Of a stretch of DNA of 64,000 nucleotides, positions 29,130 to 37,071 are shown one piece after another. This DNA is from Marinibacterium anthonyi (lineage in GTDB: Bacteria > Pseudomonadota > Alphaproteobacteria > Rhodobacterales > Rhodobacteraceae), in the NCBI GenBank assembly GCA_003217735.2, contig CP031585.1, positions 851,001 to 915,000 on the forward strand, given 5' to 3'. The notes below the pieces were generated by a model, which was given only the letters and a program-made list of their open reading frames with translations, had not been told where the DNA came from and did no database searches. Numbering within the stretch: the stretch's first letter is position 1; each line of letters starts with the position of its first letter. The translations under genes and the position numbers were made by a program.

Positions 29130-30296
29130 TCAGACTTGCCAACGGCCCTCGAAATCCTCGGGGATCAGCAGGTGGTCGCGGTTCAGCCTTTTGACATCCG
29201 TCTCGCCGCACAGCGCCATGGTCATGTCCAGTTCCTTCTGGATGATCTGCAACGCGGTGGACACGCCGTGCTGGCCCATCGCGCCCAGCCCGTGGATGAA
29301 GGCGCGCCCGATCATCGTGCCATGGGCGCCCATGGCCAGCGCTTTCAGCACGTCCTGACCGGACCGGATGCCGCTGTCCAGATGCACCTCGACGTCGCTG
29401 CCGACGGCGTCCAGGATCTGCGGCAGCATGCGGATGGAGCTCAGCGCGCCGTCCAGCTGGCGGCCGCCGTGGTTGGACACGGTGATCGCATCGGCGCCCA
29501 GGCGCACGGCCTGTTTCGCATCCTCGGGGTCCAGGATCCCCTTGAGGATGACCTTGCCGCCCCATTGTTCCATCAGCTTCGCGATCTTGCCCCAGTCCAG
29601 CGTCGGGTCGAATTGTTCCGCCGTCCAGGCCCCCAGCGCCGACATGTCGCTGACGCCGTGCACATGGCCGACGATATTGCCGAAATGCCGCCGCTTGGCG
29701 CCCAGCATTTCAAGACCCCAGGCCCATTTGGTGGCCAGGTTGGCGATGGTCTTGGGCGTCATCTTGGGCGGGGCGGACAGACCGTTCTTCAGATCCTTGT
29801 GGCGCTGGCCCAGCAGCTGCAGGTCCAGCGTGATCACCAGCGCCGAACAGCCCGCCGCCTTGGCCCGTTCGATCAGCCGCGCGGTGAAATCGGTGTCCTT
29901 CATCGCGTAAAGCTGGAACCAGAACGGCTTGTGCGTCGCCTCGGCCACGTCTTCGATCGAATTGATCGACATGGTCGACAGCGTGAAGGGCACGCCGAAC
30001 AGTTCGGCCGCGCGGGCGGCCTTGATCTCTCCGTCCGCGCATTGCATGCCGGTCAGCCCCACGGGGGCCAGCGCCACGGGCATGGCGACGTTCTGGCCGA
30101 TCATCGTGCTGGCGGTGGTCCGGTTCGACATGTCCACGGCCACTTTCTGGCGCAGGCGGATCTTTTCGAAATCGGTGGTGTTTTCGCGGAAGGTCTGTTC
30201 GGTCCAGCTGCCGCTTTCGCAATAATCGTAGAACATGCGCGGGGTGCGCCGTTCATGGATGCGTTTCAGATCGGCGATGTTGGTGATGACGGGCAT
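29130..30296 (-). CDS. lldD: FMN-dependent alpha-hydroxy-acid dehydrogenase (L-lactate dehydrogenase type)
   Basis: The 388-residue TIM-barrel flavoenzyme begins MPVITNIADLKRIHERRTPR and has the FMN/substrate residues FYDYCESGSW, FQLYAMKD, VITLDLQLLGQRHKD and the active-site His-Arg ITVSNHGGRQLDGA. It ends SGIRSGQDVLKALAMGAHGT. These fit LldD, which oxidises L-lactate to pyruvate at the membrane; related enzymes use glycolate or mandelate. GGAGGAA lies 7 bp upstream of the ATG. A GntR-type operator candidate lies just upstream (30321-30335). Confidence 0.92.
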   Translation of the reverse strand: MPVITNIADLKRIHERRTPRMFYDYCESGSWTEQTFRENTTDFEKIRLRQKVAVDMSNRTTASTMIGQNVAMPVALAPVGLTGMQCADGEIKAARAAELFGVPFTLSTMSINSIEDVAEATHKPFWFQLYAMKDTDFTARLIERAKAAGCSALVITLDLQLLGQRHKDLKNGLSAPPKMTPKTIANLATKWAWGLEMLGAKRRHFGNIVGHVHGVSDMSALGAWTAEQFDPTLDWGKIAKLMEQWGGKVILKGILDPEDAKQAVRLGADAITVSNHGGRQLDGALSSIRMLPQILDAVGSDVEVHLDSGIRSGQDVLKALAMGAHGTMIGRAFIHGLGAMGQHGVSTALQIIQKELDMTMALCGETDVKRLNRDHLLIPEDFEGRWQV

Positions 30297-30320
30297 GTCG
30301 GCTTCCTCCGGACTGGTAAG

Positions 30321-30335
30321 ATTTGGTTACCAATT
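30321..30335. promoter_or_regulatory. Candidate GntR/LldR-type operator upstream of lldD
   Basis: On the lldD strand the sequence AATTGGTAACCAAAT is an almost perfect inverted repeat about 25 bp before the start codon. It fits the TGGT-n-ACCA pattern bound by FadR-subfamily GntR regulators such as LldR. Two TCCGGA hexamers flank it symmetrically. No cognate regulator is adjacent. Confidence 0.45.
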
Positions 30336-30385
30336 CCGGAGGGGCCTTGCAACGCGTCACTATCGGGTGCGGCGGAGCACCGGGA

Positions 30386-31177
30386 TCAGGCGGAATGCGC
30401 GCCGTCGGCCAGGGTTTGCACAAAGGCCAGCACGTCGGCGACCGGTTCGCCCGCGCCGATCTTCGCCACGATGGCGGACCCCACCACGGCGCCGTCGGCG
30501 ACACCGGCGATGGCCCGGGCGGTTGCCGGCGTCTTGACGCCAAAGCCGACGATGACGGGCAGATCGGTGCCGGCCTTGATGCGCGCGACGTCGGGGGCGA
30601 CATCGCCGGCCTGCGCCTCGGCCGACCCGGTGATGCCGGTGATCGAGACGTAGTAGACGAAGCCCGACGTGTTCTGCAGCACGCGCGGCAGGCGGGCGTC
30701 ATCGGTGGTGGGCGTGGCGAGCCGGATGAAGTTCAGCCCGGCCTTTTGGGCGGGGATGCACAATTCCTCGTCTTCCTCGGGCGGCAGGTCGACGATGATC
30801 AGCCCGTCGATGCCGGCGTCCTTCGCCTCGGCCAGGAACCGGTCGACGCCGCGGGAATAGATCGGGTTGTAATAGCCCATCATGACGATCGGCGTGGTGT
30901 CGTCGGTTTCGCGGAAGGCCGCGACCATGGCCAGCGTCCTGGACAGGGTCATCTTGCCTTCCAGCGCGCGCTGGCCGGCCGCCTGGATGGTGGGGCCGTC
31001 GGCCATCGGATCGGTGAAGGGCAGGCCCAGTTCGATCACGTCGACACCGGCGCCGGGCAGGCCCTTGACGATGTCCAGCGAGGTTTCGTAATCGGGATCC
31101 CCGGCCATCACGTAAGCCACGAAGGCCTTGCGGTTGGCGTCCTTGAGAGCGGCGAATTTTGCGTCGATGCGGGTCAT
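30386..31177 (-). CDS. trpA: Tryptophan synthase alpha chain
   Basis: TrpA cleaves indole-3-glycerol phosphate to indole for TrpB. The 263-residue protein has [20 protein letters not shown] with the catalytic Glu, IVDLPPEED with the catalytic Asp, [13 protein letters not shown] and the phosphate loop [13 protein letters not shown]. It sits apart from trpF-trpB, 89 bp upstream of lldD and on the same strand, with its own upstream gap of 104 bp. Confidence 0.97.
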   Translation of the reverse strand: MTRIDAKFAALKDANRKAFVAYVMAGDPDYETSLDIVKGLPGAGVDVIELGLPFTDPMADGPTIQAAGQRALEGKMTLSRTLAMVAAFRETDDTTPIVMMGYYNPIYSRGVDRFLAEAKDAGIDGLIIVDLPPEEDEELCIPAQKAGLNFIRLATPTTDDARLPRVLQNTSGFVYYVSITGITGSAEAQAGDVAPDVARIKAGTDLPVIVGFGVKTPATARAIAGVADGAVVGSAIVAKIGAGEPVADVLAFVQTLADGAHSA

Positions 31178-31281
31178 TCCGGGGTCCTTTCCAAAGGCCC
31201 GACCCTCCTGCCGAAGTGCGGCGGGGAAATCAAGCGCTGCCGGTCGGGGGCCGGGAAATTCGGGCCTTGCGAGGCGCGCAG

Positions 31282-31698
31282 TCAGGCGTGTGCGTTGTCC
31301 TGCAGGATCATCCAGCGGATGCCGAAGCGGTCGGTGAGCGTGCCGAAGAGCGGGGCGAAGAAGGTCGCCGTCAACGGCATGCGGATCTCCGCCCCGTCAG
31401 AGAGCGCGTCCCAGACCCGGCGGGTTTCGGCCTCGTCGGGAAGCGACAGCGCGATGTTGCAGCCGGCCATCGCCGGGCTGTTGCCGGAGAAATCGTCGCT
31501 GCCGTAGATCCAGCCTTCGCCGATCTTCAGGGCAGAGTGCATCACCGTGTCGTCCGGGACGGGTGGCATGCCGGCCCGTTCTGAGGCGGGCAATGTGCCG
31601 TGGGTCATGATCTCGGGCGTGGATCCGAAGATCTCGCCATATCGGGTCATGGCATCGCGGCAGCCGGAGTTGAAGAACAGGTAGGTGACGGGTTGCAT
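31282..31698 (-). CDS. VOC-superfamily (PhnB/glyoxalase-like) protein
   Basis: The 138-residue protein begins [20 protein letters not shown]. Its other landmarks are [33 protein letters not shown] and the end [14 protein letters not shown]. This is the PhnB-like branch of the vicinal-oxygen-chelate fold often labelled 3-demethylubiquinone-9 methyltransferase; substrate unknown. The frame is open far upstream, but this ATG gives the family N-terminus. A 12-bp palindrome GTTGATATCAAC lies 20 bp upstream (31718-31729) and could be its operator. Confidence 0.85.
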   Translation of the reverse strand: MQPVTYLFFNSGCRDAMTRYGEIFGSTPEIMTHGTLPASERAGMPPVPDDTVMHSALKIGEGWIYGSDDFSGNSPAMAGCNIALSLPDEAETRRVWDALSDGAEIRMPLTATFFAPLFGTLTDRFGIRWMILQDNAHA

Positions 31699-31825
31699 GA
31701 GGGGGTCCCTGATATGGGTTGATATCAACATTATTGGCACGGAGACCCCTGTCGGGCAAGCCTGGCATTGCGGTGGGCGGGGCTTCGCCCTAGAAGGCGG
31801 CGAAATCAGGAACGGAGCGACTGCC

Positions 31826-32923
31826 ATGGGCTTCAAGATGGGAATCGTCGGACTGCCGAACGTGGGCAAGTCGACGCTGTTCAATGCGCTGACGAAAACC
31901 GCCGCGGCGCAGGCGGCCAACTTTCCGTTCTGCACGATCGAACCCAACGTGGGCGACGTGGCGGTGCCGGATGCGCGGCTGGACAAGCTGGCCGAGATCG
32001 CCAAGTCCAAGCAGATCATCCCGACGCGGATGACCTTCGTGGATATCGCGGGCCTGGTGAAGGGCGCGTCGAAGGGGGAAGGGCTGGGCAACCAGTTCCT
32101 GGCCAACATCCGTGAATGCGACGCCATCGCCCATGTGCTGCGCTGTTTCGAGGATGGCGACGTGACCCACGTGGAGGGGCGTGTCGATCCGGTGGCGGAT
32201 GCCGAGACGATCGAGATGGAACTGATGCTTGCCGACATGGAATCGCTGGAAAAGCGGATGCAGAATATCGTCCGCAAGGTGAGGGGCGGCGACAAGGAGG
32301 CGATCCAGCAGGAGCGGCTGATGAAGGCCGCGCTGGCGATGCTGGAAGAGGGCAAGCCCGCGCGTCTGGTCGAGGTGGATGGCGACGACCTGAAGGCGTG
32401 GAAGATGCTGCAGCTTCTGTCGACCAAACCGGTGCTTTACGTCTGCAACGTGGCCGAGGAAGACGCGGCCGAGGGGAACGACCTTTCGGCGGCCGTGGCG
32501 AAGATGGCGGCGGAGCAGGGGAACGCTCATGTGATCATCTCGGCGCGGATCGAGGAAGAGATCAGCCAGCTTGAAGCGGATGAGGCGGCGGAATTCCTGA
32601 CCGAGATGGGGCTGGAGGAACCGGGGCTGGATCGGCTGATCCGGGCCGGATACGAGCTGCTGCACCTTGAGACCTATTTCACCGTCGGGCCCAAGGAAGC
32701 GCGGGCCTGGACGATCGGAAAGGGGACCATGGCGCCGCAGGCGGCCGGGGTGATCCACGGGGATTTCGAAAAGGGATTCATCCGGGCCGAGACCATCGCC
32801 TTTGACGATTTCGTCACGCTGGGCGGCGAGCAGGGGGCCAAGGATGCCGGCAAGATGCGGTCCGAGGGCAAGGGATATACGGTCAAGGACGGCGACGTCC
32901 TGCATTTCCTGTTCAATACCTGA
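31826..32923 (+). CDS. ychF: Redox-regulated ATPase YchF (Obg family)
   Basis: YchF is an Obg-family P-loop NTPase that hydrolyses ATP and associates with ribosomes. The 365-residue protein begins MGFKMGIVGLPNVGKSTLFN (Walker A GLPNVGKST). TFVDIAGLVKGASKGEGLGN holds the G2/G3 region, and a C-terminal TGS domain follows (TYFTVGPKEARAWTIGKGTM to DGDVLHFLF). An in-frame upstream extension exists, but the ATG preceded by GGAG is chosen. The second intergenic repeat copy begins 8 bp after the stop. Confidence 0.97.
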   Translation: MGFKMGIVGLPNVGKSTLFNALTKTAAAQAANFPFCTIEPNVGDVAVPDARLDKLAEIAKSKQIIPTRMTFVDIAGLVKGASKGEGLGNQFLANIRECDAIAHVLRCFEDGDVTHVEGRVDPVADAETIEMELMLADMESLEKRMQNIVRKVRGGDKEAIQQERLMKAALAMLEEGKPARLVEVDGDDLKAWKMLQLLSTKPVLYVCNVAEEDAAEGNDLSAAVAKMAAEQGNAHVIISARIEEEISQLEADEAAEFLTEMGLEEPGLDRLIRAGYELLHLETYFTVGPKEARAWTIGKGTMAPQAAGVIHGDFEKGFIRAETIAFDDFVTLGGEQGAKDAGKMRSEGKGYTVKDGDVLHFLFNT

Positions 32924-32930
32924 GGGAGAG

Positions 32931-33001
32931 TGTCCCACGCGTGGGACATTTTCGGATCCAATGATATCAATAGGTTGCAGGGGCGGTTTTACCGCCCCTT
33001 A
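32931..33001. repeat. Intergenic repeat element, copy 2 (palindrome plus hairpin)
   Basis: The palindrome TGTCCCACGCGTGGGACA (32931-32948) is identical to copy 1 at 15021 and here is followed by TTTT, so it can also terminate ychF. After 24 bp comes GGTTGCAGGGGCGGTTTTAC and CGCCCCTTA, containing a 9-bp hairpin AGGGGCGGT-TTT-ACCGCCCCT (32979-32999). This second part lines up with the matching stretch of copy 1. Confidence 0.7.
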
Positions 33002-33166
33002 ACTTTTGTCCCATCTTTTCCGATGGGGATGGCCGGCGGGTGAGGGCTTGGCGCCCTGCGGCGTGGCAAACCCTGGCATCGTTTGTCTTCCTTTGACGGG
33101 CCGGGCAAAGTTGCATCGCGGTCTTGCTTTTCCTAAGGTAAAGCCTGTGCTTTTTCCGGTTGGCCC

Positions 33167-34039
33167 GTGGACGTATTCGACCACCCATTGCTTTGTTTCC
33201 TTGTCGCTTTCGGTGCTGGCGCAGCGGCGGCCCTGGTGGCATTCCGGCTTGCCGCCGATCTGAAATTCGCGCAGCGATCGGCCGATCTTTTCTGGATTTT
33301 TGTCGGCGGGTTGAGCGCGCTCACGGCCATTGCGTTTTCTGGCTATTCGACGGATTTCGATGCTGTCGAGAAGCGGTCGGAAGACTATCTTTTCGAGGTC
33401 AGAGAGCTGACCGACACTCTTATGTATTTTCTGCAGGTGGACTGCGTTCCGGATTCAGCCTTCGCCATTAACCCGATCAAGAATGATATCATGCTTCAAT
33501 GCGACCGGGTCCTGGGGGCATTAACGGCATTTTACGACATGGATGCGCATGAGAGAATTACCGGGTTCCTGGGGCGGGACGCGCCAAGGGCCGGGGATTG
33601 CACAGGACTGCCCTGGCCGCTTTCCACCGAGGAATGCAAGGAGTACGGCAAGGCGATGGTGCGTGTCAGTCGCCACAAGGAGCGATGGGACGAAAACCGG
33701 ACCATGGGTTGGCCTGGGCAGGGCAAACCCAACGATATGACCAATTTCGACAAATCATCAGAGTTGCAGCTGAAGAACATCGCTGAAACCAGCCCGATGA
33801 TCGCACTGCGCATCCGCACCTTGATCAAGGAGAGCGAGCAGATCTGGCAAGTCGGCGAGGCATTGCGCGAAGATATCGCGGCGGTCGAGAAAAGCGCGCT
33901 CCTGGCGAAGGTTCGCGCGGTCTCGTTGTGGATCCTGGCCTTCACCCTGCCATTTCGGCTGATGAAATCGCTTTGCGATTTTCCCGTCCTGGAAAGGACG
34001 TTGCGCGGGTCGAAAGAGCTGAAGTGTGGTGACGGCTGA
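33167..34039 (+). CDS. Putative membrane protein of unknown function
   Basis: The 290-residue product begins at a GTG (MDVFDHPLLCFLVAFGAGAA). It has two N-terminal membrane segments (about residues 8-29 and 41-59) and one near the C-terminus (about 245-262). The central 180-residue soluble region contains three cysteines and no recognisable motif. Base composition is less GC-rich than its neighbours, which suggests horizontal acquisition. No clear ribosome-binding site precedes the start. I do not recognise the family. The gene stands alone between ychF and the CDF transporter. Confidence 0.6.
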   Translation: MDVFDHPLLCFLVAFGAGAAAALVAFRLAADLKFAQRSADLFWIFVGGLSALTAIAFSGYSTDFDAVEKRSEDYLFEVRELTDTLMYFLQVDCVPDSAFAINPIKNDIMLQCDRVLGALTAFYDMDAHERITGFLGRDAPRAGDCTGLPWPLSTEECKEYGKAMVRVSRHKERWDENRTMGWPGQGKPNDMTNFDKSSELQLKNIAETSPMIALRIRTLIKESEQIWQVGEALREDIAAVEKSALLAKVRAVSLWILAFTLPFRLMKSLCDFPVLERTLRGSKELKCGDG

Positions 34040-34223
34040 ACGCGTGTCGTGCGTCCTGTCGGGGCCGCCGGAACCGTCAGCCGATTCAGGCCCCGTTCAG
34101 GCCCTTTTCAGGCATCGTCGTCAATCTTCGTGCATCCGGCCAAACCTTGCCCGCGCGGAAATTCCCAATGACCCCAAGCCGTTGCGACCGGACGGGGCGG
34201 GGTTGGCCCGGCTTGGTGAGGAT

Positions 34224-34240
34224 GAGAATGATTAGCAATC
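34224..34240. promoter_or_regulatory. Fur-box-like site upstream of the CDF transporter
   Basis: GAGAATGATTAGCAATC matches about 13 of the first 17 positions of the classical Fur box (GATAATGATAATCATTATC) by eye. It ends 64 bp before the CDF start codon, a plausible operator position. The regulator could be Fur, Mur or Irr in this group. Confidence 0.4.
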
Positions 34241-34304
34241 TTTTCAATGCCTTGCGTCCTGGGGGCCAGGGTAGTAGGGCGCGGGAAAAACCCCGGAGAA
34301 GCCA

Positions 34305-35195
34305 TTGTCTGCCACGTTGAAATTAGCCATCGGAAGCCTGTTCGTCGGCTGCCTTGTCCTGGGTCTGAAGACCCTGGCGTGGTGGATGACGGGGTCGGTC
34401 GCGCTGATGTCGGACGCGCTGGAAAGCACGGTGAACCTGGCGACGGCGATTGCCGCGCTGGTGGCGATCCAGGTGGCCGCGCGGCCGGCGGATTCGAACC
34501 ACCCCTACGGGCATCACAAGGCGGAATATTTCAGCGCCGTGCTGGAAGGCGTGATGATCATCGTCGCGGCGGTCTTTATCGCGCGCGAGGCCTGGGCGGG
34601 GTTTTCCAACCCGTCCACCGTCACGGCGCCGGTGGAAGGGCTGATCGTCAACGGCGGGGCAACCGTGGTGAACGCCATCTGGGGCGTGGTGCTGATGCGG
34701 CAGGGGCGGCGGCTGAAGTCGCCGGCGCTGGTGGCCGACGGCAAGCATCTGTGGACCGATGTCGTGACCTCGGCCGGGGTGGCCTGCGGGATCATCCTGG
34801 CGCTGGCGACGGATTGGTGGGTGCTGGACCCGGTGATGGCCGGAGTCGTGGCGGTCAACATCCTGTGGACCGGGTCGAAAGTGGTCAAGGACTCGCTGAG
34901 CGGGCTGATGGACGAGGCGGTGCCCGACGACGTGCTGGGCCGGATCCGCGAGATCATCAGCGCCGAGGGGACGGGCGCGGTTGAGGCGCATGACCTGCGC
35001 ACGCGGCTGGCCGGGAGCGCGACGTTCGTGGAATTCCACCTGGTGGTGCCGGGAGAGCTGAGCGTGTTTTCCGCGCACGAGATCTGTGACCGGGTGGAAC
35101 ATGCGATCCATGACGCGGTGCCCGACAGCCGGGTGACGATCCACGTGGAGCCCGAGCACAAGTCCAAGCACAACGGGATCGTCGTCGTCGACTGA
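34305..35195 (+). CDS. Cation diffusion facilitator (CDF) metal exporter
   Basis: The 296-residue protein has six membrane helices and a C-terminal cytoplasmic domain. Metal-site landmarks are MSDALESTVN in helix 2, the loop HPYGHHKAEYFSA, and DGKHLWTDV in helix 5 (the HxxxD pair). In helix 2 the second Asp of the FieF DxxxD motif is replaced (DALES), a variant seen in some FieF-like proteins. It should exchange Zn, Fe, Mn or Co for protons. The TTG start follows GGAG by 7 bp. Confidence 0.9.
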   Translation: MSATLKLAIGSLFVGCLVLGLKTLAWWMTGSVALMSDALESTVNLATAIAALVAIQVAARPADSNHPYGHHKAEYFSAVLEGVMIIVAAVFIAREAWAGFSNPSTVTAPVEGLIVNGGATVVNAIWGVVLMRQGRRLKSPALVADGKHLWTDVVTSAGVACGIILALATDWWVLDPVMAGVVAVNILWTGSKVVKDSLSGLMDEAVPDDVLGRIREIISAEGTGAVEAHDLRTRLAGSATFVEFHLVVPGELSVFSAHEICDRVEHAIHDAVPDSRVTIHVEPEHKSKHNGIVVVD

Positions 35196-35246
35196 TCTTA
35201 GCCCCGGTCGCCCCGGTCGGCCCGGTCGCCCCGGACGGCGCGGCGG

Positions 35247-35351
35247 ATGCGGCGGATGCGGGTTTTCAGCGCGCCGTATTTCGACCTGGTGGACGTGGTA
35301 CCGGCGTTCGAGGACGGGTTTCGGGTGTTCGAGGGCCGTGTTGCCGTTTGA
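35247..35351 (+). CDS. Possible 34-residue small ORF
   Basis: An ATG-initiated frame encodes MRRMRVFSAPYFDLVDVVPA and on to a TGA at 35349. The protein is hydrophobic/aromatic at first and acidic in the middle, and its codons look like those of real genes here. There is no clear ribosome-binding site. Directly upstream the sequence is a low-complexity run of CCCCGGTCG-type repeats (35202-35235). It may be a real microprotein or a decayed gene end. Confidence 0.2.
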   Translation: MRRMRVFSAPYFDLVDVVPAFEDGFRVFEGRVAV

Positions 35352-35381
35352 CCCCTTCCCGGCGCGGAATCGAGGCGCAGC

Positions 35382-35524
35382 CGCCGCGCATCGCCGGCCC
35401 GCCCCACCGGGCTGGCGATTTGGTGGGGCTGGGCGCGACGTGTCGAGGTCGTCCGCGTTTGGCTGCCATAAAGCGAGAGGTTCGGACGTTGGATCGCCAT
35501 CCCGCGGGCCGGCGATGCGCGGCG
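35382..35524. repeat. Perfect 21-bp inverted repeat with 101-bp spacer
   Basis: The sequence CGCCGCGCATCGCCGGCCCG plus C (35382-35402) recurs as its exact reverse complement at 35504-35524, touching the stop codon of the downstream - strand MFS gene. The spacer contains no gene. It could form a long cruciform or a transcript-end structure, or mark a small non-autonomous element of about 143 bp; no target duplication is obvious. Confidence 0.6.
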
Positions 35525-36760
35525 TCAGGTGGCTTGTGACCTGAGGACTAGATGCTGGCGCCAGGACAGAACCGCGCCGACGAAGGCGAGGGACGAGAAC
35601 AGCAGGAAGGTCAGGGCGAAATCCTGGATCAGGGCGAAGATCGCCGCAAAGGAGGCGGGGCCGACCATGACGCCGACGAAGGTGTAGGCCAGGACTTCGC
35701 CGGTGAGGGTGCCGGTGCCGGGGCTGGAGCGGGCGGTTTCGGCCAGAAGGACGCCGTTCCAGCCGGTGCCCGTGAGGCCGGCGATGACCGTGACGATCAG
35801 CGCAAGGCCCGGGGCCACGCCGTACAGCGCGAAACCCGTCAGCGCGAGGCCGGCGATGAGGCCGATGAGCGCGAGCACCAGGAAGCCGCTTTTGAGCCAG
35901 TCGGCGACGAGGCCCCAGAAGACGCGGCCCACCGCGCCGAAGGCCTGCAGCAGGGCGGCGACGGAGGCGGCGGCGACGGGGGCCCATGAGAACTGTTCGA
36001 TCAGCATGGCGACCAGGAAGGTCGACAGCGACAGCTGCACGCCGGAATAGAGGAAGCCGAGGATGCAGAGCGTGCGCAGGGACGGATCGCGCCAGACGGT
36101 CCTTTGGCCGCGCATGAGGCCGGAGCCGACGGGCGTGCCGGGGATGCGGTCGGCGTTCCAGGGTGTCTGGAAGGCCTGGTAGATGGCGGCCAGGCCCAGC
36201 GGCAGAAGCCCGGCGAGCAGCAGTGCGGATTGCCAGCCGATCAGGTGCGACAGTGGCGGCAGGATCAGCGCGGCCAGCATCCCGCCCAGGGGCACGCCCG
36301 CCTGCTTGATCGAGAAGATCAGGTTGCGGCGTTTGGGCGGCGCCAGGATCGACAGGATGTGCGAGGACGACGGGTTGTTCAGCGCGTAGCCGATGCCGAT
36401 CAGAACCGAGGCCAGCGCGATTCCCGCCAGCGTGCCGGTGGCCATGCCCAGAAAACCGAGCCCCGCGCCGATCAGCGCCATCTGTCCGACCCGGCCCGCG
36501 CCCCAGCGGTCGACAAGGCCCGAGGCGATCATCGAGAAGAGCACGCCGGAGGCATAGATCAGGCTGACCTGGTAGCCGATCAGGTGGGGCGCCACGCCCA
36601 GGGCGGCGGCGACGATGGTGGGGATCGTGGTCAACGCCAGCACCGAAGAGGTCGCGGTGATCTGGGAACAGGTGGTCAGTGCGAGGGCGGTGGCCAGCGC
36701 GGGCTGGCGGACCGCCGCCTCGTCAGGGTGGGAGGTGTCAGGGTGGGAGGTGTCTTTCAT
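35525..36760 (-). CDS. MFS transporter
   Basis: The 411-residue protein has twelve membrane helices starting LATALALTTCSQITATSSVL. ASGLVDRWGAGRVGQMALIG is the loop 2-3 signature, and SIKQAGVPLGGMLAA lies in helix 5, typical of cyanate/nitrate-like or CynX-type MFS carriers. The N-terminal tail holds a tandem DTSHPDTSHPD repeat produced by a 15-bp duplication (about 36723-36752). The ATG at 36760 is the last plausible start before the helices. The substrate is unknown; it diverges from the ABC importer operon, which may be relevant. Confidence 0.87.
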   Translation of the reverse strand: MKDTSHPDTSHPDEAAVRQPALATALALTTCSQITATSSVLALTTIPTIVAAALGVAPHLIGYQVSLIYASGVLFSMIASGLVDRWGAGRVGQMALIGAGLGFLGMATGTLAGIALASVLIGIGYALNNPSSSHILSILAPPKRRNLIFSIKQAGVPLGGMLAALILPPLSHLIGWQSALLLAGLLPLGLAAIYQAFQTPWNADRIPGTPVGSGLMRGQRTVWRDPSLRTLCILGFLYSGVQLSLSTFLVAMLIEQFSWAPVAAASVAALLQAFGAVGRVFWGLVADWLKSGFLVLALIGLIAGLALTGFALYGVAPGLALIVTVIAGLTGTGWNGVLLAETARSSPGTGTLTGEVLAYTFVGVMVGPASFAAIFALIQDFALTFLLFSSLAFVGAVLSWRQHLVLRSQAT

Positions 36761-37071
36761 GGGTTCAGTCTTTGGTCGCGCCGGAGTGCCGCGAATTCGG
36801 GCAGGCCGGGGTCGGTCTTTTGGACGTTTATCGGGCCCGTATATGCCTAACAGCGTATCGTTGCACCGGAACTTAGAAATTCTCATCCTTTGGATGTACA
36901 TACTTGACGTTGACAGCTTTCGGCCCGCTGTCCTCAACTTGAGGTCATGTCGGACGGCCCCATCCGGGCGGCATGACGGGATCCTGCGGCCGGTCCGTGT
37001 TCCTCCGGGACCGGCCGCGGATCCATCCCGGATGGCGCAGACCCGAGATGCAACAGGGATGGTATAACAAT
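36761..37071. promoter_or_regulatory. Divergent regulatory region with a CCTCAACTTGAGG palindrome
   Basis: This 311-bp gap separates the divergent MFS gene from the ABC importer operon. TTGACG (36904) and TTGACA (36910) are -35-like. A perfect 13-bp inverted repeat CCTCAACTTGAGG lies at 36932-36944, about 20 bp further on, as expected for an operator overlapping a promoter. The motif resembles MerR/SoxR-type half-sites but with a shorter spacer. The region is locally AT-rich around 36860-36915. Confidence 0.4.
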
